A program made the position numbers and the translations under genes. From Staphylotrichum longicolle (lineage: Eukaryota; Ascomycota; Sordariomycetes; Sordariales; Chaetomiaceae), in NCBI GenBank assembly GCA_019096155.1, contig JAHCVI010000001.1:2604001-2668000 (forward strand): a stretch of 64,000 nucleotides of DNA, written 5' to 3'. The notes beneath the pieces are model-generated. The model did not search any database, was not told the origin of the DNA, and saw only the letters and a list, made by a program, of their open reading frames with translations. This document shows, in pieces, positions 33,601 to 45,444 of this stretch; the stretch's first letter is position 1, and each line of letters starts with the position of its first letter.

Positions 33601-36557
33601 TGCATCGCGCGCCTCGTTGAGCTGCGGCAGGGCAATCAATCGTTGACCGGGGGCCATGGCCTTCTTGAGCTTGTCGAAATCGTCGCTCACGACCTTCTCC
33701 GCATTGGCGACGGAGAAGGCCCCAGGCCCGGCCTCCGGCTCGCCTTGAACCACGACGGCGAGAGTGGGCAATTTGTTGTGTGAGACCTTGCCGTGGTCGC
33801 GGAAAAGGTTGATGAGCTGCTGCGACTGCGAGCGCACCCGCTGGACAAAGCTCACAAGGTCCCGGTAATGCGACGGCCGAGCTTGGTCGATGATGTTTTG
33901 CAAGGGCTCGACGAACCGTGCGGCTGCACCGCTCGTCTCGCAGTTCTTCGCGTACTCGTCGATAACCATGGCAGCGGAAAGCTGCGTCGACGCGAACGGA
34001 GAAGTAAGACCCTGCAGAATGCTGTTGTCGTACGAGGCAAGGCTGGAGGCTGGTATCAGAGACATGACGAGGCCCATGGCCTTGGCCGCCGACGCGCGTG
34101 AGCGAACCAAAACATCCATCCCCACCAGGTCAACGTCGCCTTGCATCATATGGCCATCGACATCGTGGCTCTGGGTGCTAGTAGGGACATCGTCAACCTT
34201 GGTCGACTTTCTACGCCGTTTTGTTGCTCTCTCCCCCTCAGGCGGTGATGACCGCCTACTTGTGGCCGGTGCAGCACCGGACATGGAATACGTGCCGCCG
34301 GATGGTTTCTGGAAAAGGGTTGCGTTCATGGGGATGGGGTGCCGTAGCACGCCGATGGGATGGAGCGCCAGCTGCATGAGCGCATCTACGTGCGGCTCAA
34401 ACTCGTCGGCAAGGACAGCTGGATCCTTGGCAAGATTGCGCACAAGCGCGGCCCACAGTTCCCTGGACATGGCGAGTGCGGCCTCGTCTCTCTCCACCAG
34501 GATATTTTGGAAGATGAGGCGCAAAATCCTCCCATTGAGCCAACCTTGAGACGTCTCGCCACCAAGATTTGCAAAGGTCATCAAGGCCTTCAGCACGGCT
34601 AGGCGGACCGAAGTGATGGTATGGCGGAGGAAGGGATAGAGCCGAGGCACCAGGAGAGTGAAGGACCTTTCCTCATCTTGGGCGGCTGACGCCTTCATGG
34701 TCTCCAATACTTCAGGGAAGCTGCAGAGTGTGGCAAGGAGGTCCATGATCTTGCCGGTTGAGGCACTCAGATCATCCCCTAGGTTGGAAAGACTCTCCCA
34801 GACGATGTTGATGAGGCCGTCGAGAGCTCCCCGACGCATCGTGACAAACTCTTTGGCCATCGGGATCAAGGTCGCGGCGCTGACCGAGCGCACATCATCG
34901 TCGATGTCGCCGAGGCCCTTCATGACCGAGCGAATCACACCGTCGATCATGTCCCCATCCTGGAGCAAGAGGTCCTTGCGCACAGCCACAACATAGCGCA
35001 GACCCACCATGCCTCCGTGGCAAACAGCCCAGACGTTTTGCTCGAGCTGCAGGTCTTCTTGCATGACCATCCGGTATAACAGGCGGTAGATGGCGTAGAC
35101 AGATTCTGCCGGGACGTGACGGAGAACTGAGCCGAGAGTCTGACCAACCGTCTCCCTAATCGGCGCCACCGACGTGTCCGAGCTGTAGTCGGTGAACTTG
35201 TCGAGCATAAGCACGCCGCAAAGTCGGCAAGCCAAATCATCCAGCCATTGGCGGCTGAGGTCATTGTTCTCCTTGCGCGTCTTGTCTTTTCGCCGTCCGG
35301 CACCCGCCCCGTGAACCCGAATGATTTCTCTCAGGCCCATGGCGGCGCCGTGGCGCGTTTCCCATTGCGGGTCAAATAAATCGACCTTGAGAAACTCGCA
35401 AAGCCGTTCGTATGGCCATTCTGCACCTTCCATGCTCTCATCAGCCTCGAGCTCGGACTTGATAGGGAGAATGGGCCCTTTGAATTCCGAGACAACCTTG
35501 GTCTCCTCGTCCACGTCGGTTGGCCGGTCGAGGCTGAAGTAGTCGGAAACTTTCCCGTTCTTCTTCGAGTCAGCATCGGGCATCGGAGTGTCGTCGGCGA
35601 ATCCGTCAGAGCCAGCAGTTGTTGTCCGGCGGAGGGTCAGGTCGCCAAAACCACTCTTGCCCTGGGCGGCCTTCTGAGCCTCCCGCTTCCGTTTCCTCTT
35701 GAGTACGTTGAGTTGCCGAGTGCTCAACTTGCTCTCGTCTTGATTTTGGCTCTGGCTGTCGTTGGCGATGCTGTCCTGGCGCCCAAACCCGTTTGTTCCC
35801 GCAGCGTCGTGAGGTGTCCCGGGGCTGACCGCATGCTCGTGAATGACGGGAATCTCGTCATCCTCAAACACTCGACCGAGAAGTCCAATCCTGCCATTCA
35901 AAGTCTTTTTTTGATGCGCCAACCGCTTTTGAGGATCGAGAGCGGCGAGAGCGAGATCCACTGTCCCACCGCGGAGTAATGGCCGACCGAATCGGAGGAT
36001 GGCCCCAATGTCCAAGGCGTCGAGGCTAAAGTACTCCTCTTGGTCGAGGATGGTGTCTTGTTGCTCTTCCTTTTTTACAAAGCCATTTTCCTTGATGGGG
36101 TCCTCAGAGGGGAATGCGTCGTCTGCATTGGGATCATACAACGGTGCATTTTCGACGATTTTACCAATCGCCTTGGCAGCTGCTCCTTGTTTCCCATTCT
36201 TTATGACGCAGGTATGGGACAACCCTGGTCAGGAGATTGAAGAGTTCATCGGGGTGTTGTTTTTGCCAGTCGGCAAGTTGGTTGACAGCGGTGTCCCGTA
36301 TCAATCGGGTGCTGCCGGTTTCGAGGATGCTGACACAGAGATGTTAGTATCAGTTGGTCTGAGCTGGGATGAGCCCGCATCTCCCGCAAAAGGACGACAG
36401 ACGACATGGTTCGTCATCTCACGGGTACCTTGTGCTCCAGACAGCTGTAGGGGTAACTCACGTAACGAGTCGGTCAAGCCTGGTCTAAATGTTAGCGCAA
36501 AACATACAGGACGCCGGGGTGTCAGGCTCGCCAAGCCGGTACTCACCGAGACGCCAT
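30688..36557 (-). CDS. MOT1: MOT1, TATA-binding-protein-removing SWI2/SNF2 ATPase
   Basis: Mot1 strips TBP from DNA with ATP and so redistributes Pol II initiation. The start is inferred at 36557: exon 1 is 11 nt (MAS plus two bases), exon 2 18 nt (36462-36479, RLDRLVT), exon 3 30688-36329. Spliced, the N terminus reads RLDRLVTILETGSTRLIRDT then AVNQLADWQKQHPDELFNLL, the classic Mot1 start. About 1,250 residues of HEAT-repeat sequence follow. The C-terminal ATPase has CDDMGLGKTLQTICIVASD (Walker A, near residue 1310), VVLDEGHLIKNPKAKI (Walker B, DEGH), LILTGTPIQNNVLELWSLFD, and helicase motifs V/VI in SVGGLGLNLTGAD and AMDRAHRIGQKKVVNVYRL. One extra base near 36183-36190 breaks the frame between HKEWETR and AAAKAIGKIVENAPLYDPN. 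Without it the length is 1,889 residues, normal for Mot1. Confidence 0.96.
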
Positions 36558-38826
36558 TCTTGTTTCATGTCAACGAATCTCGTGATGGTGGCTAAGCAGT
36601 CAAGACCATGGCACTGTGAGCTGTTAGTGGTGTCTTGCACCTTGGACTCGCCAACTAGTTTCATTTGAAAATTTGATGCACGAATCTGAAGGACTTCTTC
36701 AAGAGAGGACAAAAGGAAAACAGACTTCCAAAAACGGAATGCAAAGGACGGGCGGTGTTGCAACGGAAGCACGGTCCCGGCTGGCGACAGCTGGTGGGTC
36801 GGGCTGAAAGATGAAATGCAACACGAACCTGTACCTGGCCGGAGTGCAGTCTCGGAATTATGTTTGTTGGGTGTGATCCGAGGACGCGTTGAAATGTTTA
36901 ATTTCTCAAACACTGTAATAAAACTGAATTAGCCAAGGGAAGCCTTGATGACGATGCAGATTTTGTCGCCATTGTCGCACGCATGGTGATGGATGATGAG
37001 TGAAATGTACAGGTTCATAATGCATACCATGGAAAAAGGTGGGTCGCTGTTGATTCCAAGGTGAGCCTGGGGTCTGGCCGCCAGGTGTGACGGGCGGGGT
37101 GGGATCTGAGGCGGAGGGTGTGTGCAGGCGAGCGAGTGCGGTGGGAGATTCGGGTGGGTGGAGGGCAGGCACCTGTCTATAAAGAATAATGGTTTTTTAT
37201 AGACAGCGGGCACTTCCCAACGCTCCTCCCGGGGCCTTGCGCATTTTAGCGCCATTCTTACACCCCTGTCCATGCGCCGCCCGCCCCAAGTCCCGTGCCC
37301 CTTCCCCGGTCCAAAATTTATCAACGAACAAAAAGACGTGGATGGCAAGCGCGTCCACAACCAGCACTCATCCATTCAAACATCCCGTCTGTGCCTGGAA
37401 ACATGAAGCTGAAGGAGTTAGCAGCCCAACCCTTCCCCTTCCGCCTTCTTTCCTACCTTACCTAAGGTACCTTACCTTTTGCCAACGGCCCTCTGCACAA
37501 GAGCGTCGTTTATTGCTGGCACTCCACTCCCAGCACATTCCCCAGAGCCCCGCCAACCTGGAACGTGTCCAACTCGCTGCGCGCAGGGCTGCCTGGAAGA
37601 AGCTGCAGTTGGCAACCCGAGATCCCAGATGTACTGCGTAAGAACGCCAGGCTGCATCAGGGCCATCAAATGCATTACCAGGCACACCACTCTACAGATG
37701 TTCGTGACTTCTTGCCTCGTGTTGTGGAGGCATACTGCGCCAACCAAGCCAGCACTCCTGTGTTGCTCGGTTCTCAGCGGGACTGCACCACTGTGGGCGT
37801 GGATCCTCATCAACGCCTCCTGCGCACGTCTGTGCCTGGACCTGGTAGTTGCATATCAAAATGCACCGGCCACAGCGGGTGCAGGGAACCGCATGGGACA
37901 CATGACAACGCGCTGTCTGCTTGTAAGCACAGTGTAGAGATGTGATGATGCAAACACCTCAAGTGCTAGATGCTCGAGACTTAAAACAGTGATTTCTGCG
38001 CGACGAGATGAAGTTAACTGGCTGGCTTCCGCGGGAGAAGGCAGAATCGTCCACAAAAAAAAGAGACGGATTTGCTTTGGGCCATGGCGAAAGCGACTTG
38101 GCTGCTTAGACAGTATTTCTCTGACTCTATCTGGCAAGGCCCAGAATGGTTCTGACGAGGCAGAAGGGCAGGTGCATAGTTTGATACTTGATCGCCAGTG
38201 TTGGACCAGATTGGGCCTGTGATGCATGCAAGGGCGCGACAGTGTCAGCTAACGTTAATTTGACAGTGTTTCTTTCTGCTCCACGTTCCTCTCAAAGCTG
38301 TCCAGAAGGACCATTGGTGAACAGCGAAAAGATGTCCTTCCACATTTACACCAGCTTCTTAGCTTGCTTCTTTTTTTTTTTTTATTTTTTTTTTTGATTT
38401 ATTTCGCTATTTTCTCTTTCCATTGCGCTCTTCCTCATTGCGATGGGAGATAGGTTGACACTTAATGTTTCTTCTTTACGCGTTTCGAGTTGGGTAAGAG
38501 CATGGTTGATTTAGTCCCGGGGCAAGGGCAACCCCAGATCGAGAGGGAAAATGTCACGTGACATGCTAAAGTGACCCAGTTGTGTGGGTTGGATCAGCGA
38601 GGGTCGCGACGAGACGCGTTGCGGAAGGTCCCCTCGCCAATCTGTCACGCCGCGATTTTGTTGCTCGAGTGACTGAATGATGCCGACAACAGCCACAGCC
38701 ACAGCCACGGCCCCTTTTACCATGCGATTCTGGTATTGACGCGTGAACACGACTGACACGACTGGCCTCGAATTCTTTACTGCTGATTTCTGACCCGGCT
38801 GTCGAGTCGACAGCATCGGCGCAAAG
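36558..38826. other. Divergent spacer between MOT1 and SMC3
   Basis: About 2.27 kb between the two ATGs. Only short unrecognised frames. The sequence TACCTTACCTAAGGTACCTTACC near 37.45-37.48 kb is a direct and inverted repeat of the TACCT word. A long T tract (38371-38395) lies about 430 bp before SMC3. Confidence 0.55.
38371..38395. repeat. Poly(T) tract
   Basis: 25 bases, all T but one A, in the SMC3 upstream region. Such dA:dT tracts often exclude nucleosomes in fungal promoters; that role here is inferred. Confidence 0.85.
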
Positions 38827-41800
38827 ATGCACATCAAACAGATCATCATCCAAGGCTTCAAAAGGTGCGTCAAACCCCGCCAAACGCGCCTGGAGCTGGG
38901 ATTTATTTCATCCATTCGCACGCTGACACCTCTTTGTGCGCAGCTATAAGGACCAGACAGTGATCGAGCCCTTCTCCCCAGGGACCAATGTCATTGTCGG
39001 GCGCAACGGATCCGGCAAGAGTAACTTCTTCGCCGCGATCCGGTTCGTTCTCAGCGATGCCTACACCAACATGAGCCGCGAGGAGCGGCAGGCCCTTCTC
39101 CACGAAGGTTCCGGGTCCGCCGTCATGTCCGCCTACGTCGAGATCATCTTTGACAACCAAGACAAGCGCTTCAGCGAGCCCGGCGACGAGGTCGTGATTC
39201 GCCGGACGATCGGCCTCAAAAAAGACGAGTACTCGGTGGACAGGAAGGTCCAGACGCGCGCCGATGTTCTCAAGATCCTCGAGACGGCCGGGTTCGCGAA
39301 AGAGAATCCGTTCTACATTGTCCCCCAGGGTCGCATCGCCGCGATAACGAACATGAAGGAGTCTGAGCGGCTGAATCTCCTGAAAGAGATTGCCGGAACC
39401 AACACCTACGACGACCGCAGGATACAGTCGCTCAAGATCATGGCCGAAACCAACAGCAAGCGCGAAAAGATTGATGAGACCCTGGTGTATATCAAGGAGC
39501 GCCTCAGCGAGTTGGAGGAGGAGAAGGACGAGCTGCGCGACTTCCAGGACAAGGACAGGGAGCGGAGATGTCTCGAGTACGCCCACTGGCATCGTCTGCA
39601 GGCCACCAATGCCGACGCCCTGGAGCAGTTGGAGGCAGGGAGGGCAGGCGCCGGACCGCGAGCTCGAAGACGGATTGCGGTTTTGGATCAGAAGTCCCAC
39701 GAGTTGAGGCAGAACCTGGATCTCCTATGGAACGGCGGCAACAGGACGAAGACCGCAAAGACGCCGCCCGAGCACGCGCAAAGGCAGAACTCAAAGCAAA
39801 ACATCTCGACGAGACCGCACGCGCGGCAGCGCAGCGGCAGGAGACAGAATTGCAGGACGTGAGAGAAGATCCAGGCTGCCGAATCAGACATTTCCAAATC
39901 ACGCCCGAATATGAGAAATGGAAGGCCCAGGAAGCGCAGATCAGGCTGCAGCGGGACGAGGCGGTGGCTGGGAAGAATCGTCTGCTCAGCGCGCAGCTCC
40001 CAATTCAAGACGAAGGCGGAGCGTGATGCCTACCTCAAAGAAGCGACGCCACAACATCTCTGGGCGTGCAGAAGGCCAACGCGATGGATGCCCAGGAGCA
40101 GGTGAAGTCGGTGGAGGCGTCCATTGCGCAGCTCGAGAAGGCCGTCCGCGACATTCGCCAGAATATCGATGGCTACGGCGGGAACCGAGTCACGCTCGCA
40201 GAAAAGCTGACCAAGGCTCAAGAGGCCCGGGAGCAGCTGCACGAAGAGCGGAAAAGGTTGCGGCGGGAGGAGGACAAGCTCTCGTCACTCCTTGCCAATA
40301 CTCGGGGGGAAAGGGAGCACGCGGAATCTTCACTTTCGCATTCAATGGACTCGGCAACGGCCAAGGGTCTCGCATCAATCAGGCGACTGAAAAGAGAGAG
40401 GGATATTCCAGGTGCTTACGGCACCTTGGCAGAGCTGATGAGCGTGCCAGTGGAGGCGTACAAGTTGCCGGTTGAGCAGGTGGCCGGAAACAGTCTCTTT
40501 CATTATGTCGTTGACAACGACAAGACGGCAACCATGCTCTCCGACCATCTCTACAAGACTTATGGTGGCCGGCTCACATTCATGCCCCTCGAGCAGTTAC
40601 GGCCAAGGCAGGTCAAGATGCCCAGGGCGTCAGACGCGCAGCCTCTGATCAGCAAGATCGAGTTCGACCCAGAGTATGAGAAAGCGTTCCAGCAGGTCTT
40701 TGGTCGCACCATTGTGTGCCCCAACCTCTCGATTGCATCTCAATACGCTCGATCCCACGGTCTGGACGCGATCACACCAGAAGGTGACACAACGAACAAG
40801 CGAGGCGCGATGACAGGTGGTTATGTCGATGCCAGGAGGTCACGTCTCGACGCAGTACAGCGAGTCAGCAACATGCGTGACTTGTACGAGCAGCAACTGG
40901 CCGACATCGACAAGATCCGCAAGGAGATTGAGGTCATTGATCAAAAGGTCACGAGTGCCAGCGGTGAGGAGCACAAGCTCGAGCAGCAGATGCGCCAGTT
41001 CGAGATGGGCTTCGAGCCGCTCAAGATGGAGCTTCGGACAAAGAACGCGCAGCTGGAGCGCGAGCGGGCCCACCTTGAGGCGGCCGTCGAGCGGCAGGCT
41101 CAAGTGGAAAAGAACCTCAAGGACCTGGACGACTCGATCTCGACGTACCAGGCCGAGCTGTCGCAGGATTTCAAGAAGGCTCTTTCAGCAACTGAGGAGC
41201 GGCAGCTGGAGGAATTCAGCGCTGAAGTCCATCGGTTGCAGCGGGAGCTGAAGGAGGTCAGCAAAAAGCGGTTCGAGCTGGAGGGCCGCAAGAAGCTTCT
41301 CGAGACCGAGCTGCAGACCCATCTTCGGCCACAAGAGGATCAGCTGCGAAGCCAGGCATTCGAGAACTCCACAACGGGCGGCAGTGAGAGCTACAAAGAC
41401 GCCCAGAGGGAGCTCAAGAAGGCGCAGAGAGCCGCGGCCGAGGTGGAACAGCAGCTGCAGGAGAACGAGCAAAAGGCGGAGAAGGTCAGCGGCGAACTCG
41501 CCAAGCTCGAGGCGCAGAAGGTCCAGAGGGAACAGGACCTGCAGGAGCTACAGAAGCGGATCGACCACCACCAAAAGAGGATGGAGAAGAACATCCAGAC
41601 GAGAGCCCGCCTCGTCAGCCAGGCTGCCGAGTACGCCAAGAACATCCGGGATCTGGGCATCCTGCCCGAAGAGGCGTTTGGCAAGTACGAGAAGATGAAG
41701 CCGGAGCAGGTGAGCAGTCGGACCCGCAGCCATTCTGTTCCATCCCACTAACAGCACCAGATCGAGTCGAGATTGCGCAAGGTCAACGAGGCGCTGAAGA

Positions 41801-42551
41801 AGTACAAGCATATCAACAAGAAGGCCTTTGATCAGTACAACAGCTTCACCACGCAGCGCGACCAGCTGCTCAAGCGGCGCAAGGAGCTCGACACGTCCCA
41901 GAAGTCGATTGAGGCGCTTATTGAGCATCTGGATCAGGAGAAGGACGAAGCGATTGAGCGGACGTTCAAGCAGGTATCTCGAGAGTTTGCTACCATCTTT
42001 GAGAAGCTGGTCCCTGCCGGCCATGGCCGTCTCGTGATCCAGCGCAAAGCGGACCGCGGCAAGAGGGGCAACGCAGACGAGTCGGAGGAGGAGCCGACGG
42101 GCGTGGAGAGCTACACTGGTGTGGGCATCAGCGTGTCGTTCAACTCCAAGGTCATGGACGAGCAGCAGAAGATCCAGCAGCTGAGTGGTGGGCAGAAGAG
42201 TAAGTCCAGGCATGGCCCCCATCCTCACTTGAGCACTGCTAATCTTTCGTCTCTTAAGGTTTGTGCGCACTCTGCCTGATCTTTGCCCTGCAGGCGGCCG
42301 AGTCGAGCCCCTTTGTCATCTTCGACGAGGTCGATGCCAACCTGGACGCGCAGTACCGGACAGCGGTGGCGAGTTTGTTGCAGAGCATCTCGCAGGAGCA
42401 GAAGACGCAGTTCATCTGCACGACTTTCCGCCCGGAGATTGTCCTGGTCGCGGACAAGTGCTACGGTGTGACGTTCCGTAACAAGACGAGCGGCATCGAC
42501 TGTGTGCCGACAGAGGAGGCGCTGAACTTTGTTGAGGGGCAGAAGAAGTAA
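38827..42551 (+). CDS. SMC3: Cohesin subunit SMC3, with a cluster of apparent indels
   Basis: Smc3 forms the cohesin ring with Smc1 and the kleisin. Exons are 38827-38864, 38944-41709, 41761-42199 and 42259-42551. Exon 1 encodes MHIKQIIIQGFKS; exon 2 begins YKDQTVIEPFSPG and VGRNGSGKSNFFAAIRFVLS (Walker A). The lysine pair acetylated by Eco1 is present in TIGLKKDEYSVD. The hinge lies around 40.39-40.85 kb (DIPGAYGTLAELMSV ... TPEGDTTNKRGAMTGGY). The second coiled coil is followed by the signature LSGGQKSLCALCLIFALQ and Walker B SSPFVIFDEVDANLDAQYR. Between about 39645 and 40065 at least six one- or two-base indels scramble the first coiled coil. The expected protein (for example DRELEDGL, ERQQDEDRKDAARARAKAEL and TPEYEKWKAQEAQIRLQRDE) can be read only by switching frames. 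The rest is intact, length about 1,200 residues. Confidence 0.95.
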
Positions 42552-43156
42552 TTAAGGTGCAGGCGTTGCTAGACGTGATGCTGCTGTTCTATGAGCAGAA
42601 GGTTGAGGAGCTCTCGTGTTTGGGTTGGAAGAGGGTTAAATAAGGTATGTAGCAAATGGGTTGAGCAAGTGTTGTTCGGGGCGGGAGGCATGTTATACCC
42701 TCTACTTTAGGCCCTTTGTCAGTTGGGGCCTTTTGCTTCACGAAGTTGCCCACTTTCAGGGCGAGGCTGCTGCAAGCGGCAGCAGCAGCAGACTTGTATC
42801 AAGAGTTGGCACAGAACTATTGCTTGGATTGTTTCGAGCTTTCTCTCTTACCGAAGCCACCGTAACTCTTCAGCCTCGTGGTACAGAGTATAGGGCTGAA
42901 GGGAGCCTTCTAGCGTCTTCTCGTTTCAGAACAGTGTTGTTCGTTGCATGAATTCGATGTCATTCTGCCCCACTTCATTTGTGATTCCACAGCCAACAGC
43001 TACCCCACCATCTGCTGAAGGTCAACGCTGCGACTGCAACAACACTTGATATCTGAACAAGTCTACGCGCCCACTTTGTGTGAATCTCTCCTGAGTCCAG
43101 CACCGCAGACAAACCGGGTATCGCTGGGCATTTGCGGGTAACTGCAGACAAGCACG
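42552..43156. other. Intergenic region between SMC3 and CDC37
   Basis: About 605 bp, with both neighbours on the plus strand. It holds the SMC3 3' end and the CDC37 promoter. No further feature seen. Confidence 0.6.
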
Positions 43157-44782
43157 ATGCCGGTCGACTACAGCAAGTGGGTATGCAAGCCTCCCTCCGC
43201 CCCTCCATCCCTCCATCCACAGCAACACACGACCTGACTCTCTTGCTGTCCAGGACGCGCTCGAGCTCAGCGACGACTCAGACATCGAGGTCCATCCCAA
43301 TGTCGACAAGCGGTCCTTCATCCGCGCAAAGCAGAACCAGATCCACGCTGAGCGCCAGCAACGCAGAAACCAGATCGAGACCCTCAAGTATGAGCGCATC
43401 ATCAACGACACCCTGATCAAGCGCATCTCGGCCCTCCTCGCCTCCCTCAAAGCCCATGCATCCGATGCCAAGACAAAAAACCCAGGGGAGGTGGCCTTCC
43501 GGGCCGTCATGGAATCGGCCGCAGGGCTTGATCCCAAGGATGACCAGCCTCCCCCGCGCCCAGCGGGCGTCCACAACGCCGAGGAGCAGCTACCCAGCTA
43601 CACCAAGATGATGGCGACGCTCCTCGACCAAGTCAACAAGGCCCTCGACGAGAAGAAGCTTGCGCAAGACGAAAGATACGACGGCATGGTGGCCGAGATC
43701 GGGGAGCACCTCAAGAAGGTCACCGACCTCCAGGGCGAGCTGATCAAGAAGCTCGGGGAGCTCGAGAAGGAAGAGTCACGCAAGATCACCAGCGAGGGCC
43801 TTCACACGGGCTTTGACAGCTCCCACGTGAACAAGTCGACCTCCTCCCTCTCCGGCTCGGGAACCAAGGACTCCTCCAAAGTCGAACTTCTCAACCCGAG
43901 CTACGCCGGCACCACCTCCCTCCCGGCTGCCTCCTCTTCTAAACCGTCCGACTCCACCCCCAACGACGACGACGACGACGAAGAAATCACCGCCTCGCCC
44001 CTCGCCAAGAAATTCGCCCTCATCAAGTCCACCGACTACCGCGAGTCCCTCGCCTTCCTCTCGCAGCACCCCCAGTCCTGACCGAGAAAGAGACCGACGG
44101 CCTGCTCATCCTCGCCTTCGACGCGCAGCTCGAGAACCGCGCCGACTACGCCCGCAACTGCGTCCACCAGGCCCTGCTGCTGCAGTATTGCCGCGCCCTC
44201 GGCCGCGACGGCGTCGCCCTTTCTTCAAGCGCATCAGCACGCCGGGCCACAGGCGCAGGAGGTCTTCCACAAGGACGTGCAGGACACGTACCTGCGCATC
44301 AGACGCGCGCCCGCGAGATCGTCATGCAGCGCGCCAAGCGGCCGAGGGCAAGGGCGAAGGGTCGAGCAGATCCAGCTGCACGCCGTGGAGCCGGGGACGG
44401 TGATCAACATCAAGGTGCCGCCCGAGGTGGAGGCGGGGAGTGAGGATGCGGAGGCGAAGAAGGCGAGGGAGATCTTTGAGGGGTTCAAGCCCGAGATGCA
44501 GAAGGCTTTGGAGACGGGGAAGTTGGACGAGGTCAACAAGGTGCTGGGCGAGATGAAGATTGACGAGGCCGAGGAGCTGGTGGGGTTGTTGGGTGAGGTG
44601 AGTATTCCTGCTGCAGTGAACTGATTATGGTTGGGAATGAGGCTAATGAGTTGTGTGTCTAGGCTGGGATTCTGAGTCTGGAGGAGGAGATTATCGATAC
44701 CACCACCGAGGAAGGCAAGGACAGGTGGAAGCAGATTGAGGAGGAGAAGAAGGCGGCCCAGTATGCTGACGACCCGGAATAA
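43157..44782 (+). CDS. CDC37: Hsp90 co-chaperone CDC37, with a cluster of apparent indels
   Basis: Cdc37 loads protein kinases onto Hsp90. Exon 1 (43157-43180) encodes MPVDYSKW, exon 2 is 43254-44597, exon 3 44663-44782. The N terminus MPVDYSKWDALELSDDSDIE is the family signature; it includes the Ser residue (DALELSDDSD, casein kinase 2 type site) whose phosphorylation activates Cdc37. Exon 2 continues with VDKRSFIRAKQNQIHAERQQ, a long helical region, an Asp-rich linker coded by GAC repeats, and the Hsp90-binding middle domain (ETDGLLILAFDAQLENRADY, CVHQALLLQYCRALGRDGVA). The C-terminal part has HAVEPGTVINIKVPPE and ends AQYADDPE. From 44078 to about 44355 at least four single-base losses break the frame, the first giving a false stop at 44079-44081 (QHPQS-stop in place of QHPQVLTEKETDG). 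The repaired protein is about 500 residues. Confidence 0.95.
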
Positions 44783-45444
44783 GGGTTGAAGTTGGTTTGG
44801 CATGACTGTATCTGTCTAGTCTAATGTGCAATGTCAACACTTCTTATTTGCTCAGGTGAATGGTGATGAGTGAAGTCGGTGGTCCCCATGGCCATGGTTG
44901 AGTAGCAAGTGCCCACTTCATAGCTCCGACTCGCAACATCATTAATCGCGGTTCAAGAATCCTTTCCATCTCATTCAAACCTTTCACCAAACACTGTCTC
45001 GAGATTTGAGGGGACCAAGGAGTGGGATTGCAACCTTTGGCAGTGCTATTTTCTCAACGACTTCCCCCCCTTTCTAGCTTTCTCCTTTTCCACGAGTGCT
45101 AGGAGCAACACACTCTCTCCTACAAGCCCATTATTAAACGTCCGCAGACTTTTAGTTGGGCCTGGGACATTGTTTTCTTTCTTATCACACTTCCTTCTTT
45201 CCATACAGACCCCCACGTTTTGTTTTCTCCCCAGCGGGCTTCCTCGGTATCCTCGTCTTACAACCCAGTTCCAAGCACACGACCTCCAACCACAACTCCC
45301 TGACTTCTACCCTTCTTTTTCTACCATTTACATCCTGTTTTATTATTCCATTCGTTTAATTTCTATACCTTTCTACATCCTGCTTTCTTCTTCTTCTTCT
45401 TTTGGCAACTTACTACAACCAATTCAGTCCCAGTCACTATAACC
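44783..45444. promoter_or_regulatory. Upstream region and pyrimidine-rich leader of the 45.4-49.1 kb gene
   Basis: About 660 bp after CDC37. From roughly 45160 to 45440 the plus strand is strongly C/T-rich, including a TTCTTCTTCTTCTTTT run at about 45385-45402, which is typical of fungal core promoters and 5' leaders. Confidence 0.6.

Noticed and set aside
38903..39700. 265-codon minus-strand frame opposite the SMC3 head domain
   Set aside because: Antisense shadow; the plus strand encodes the Walker A region of SMC3.
39645..44355. SMC3 and CDC37 as pseudogenes
   Set aside because: Indels are confined to short patches, codons elsewhere are intact including all active-site motifs and introns, and both genes are essential in yeasts.
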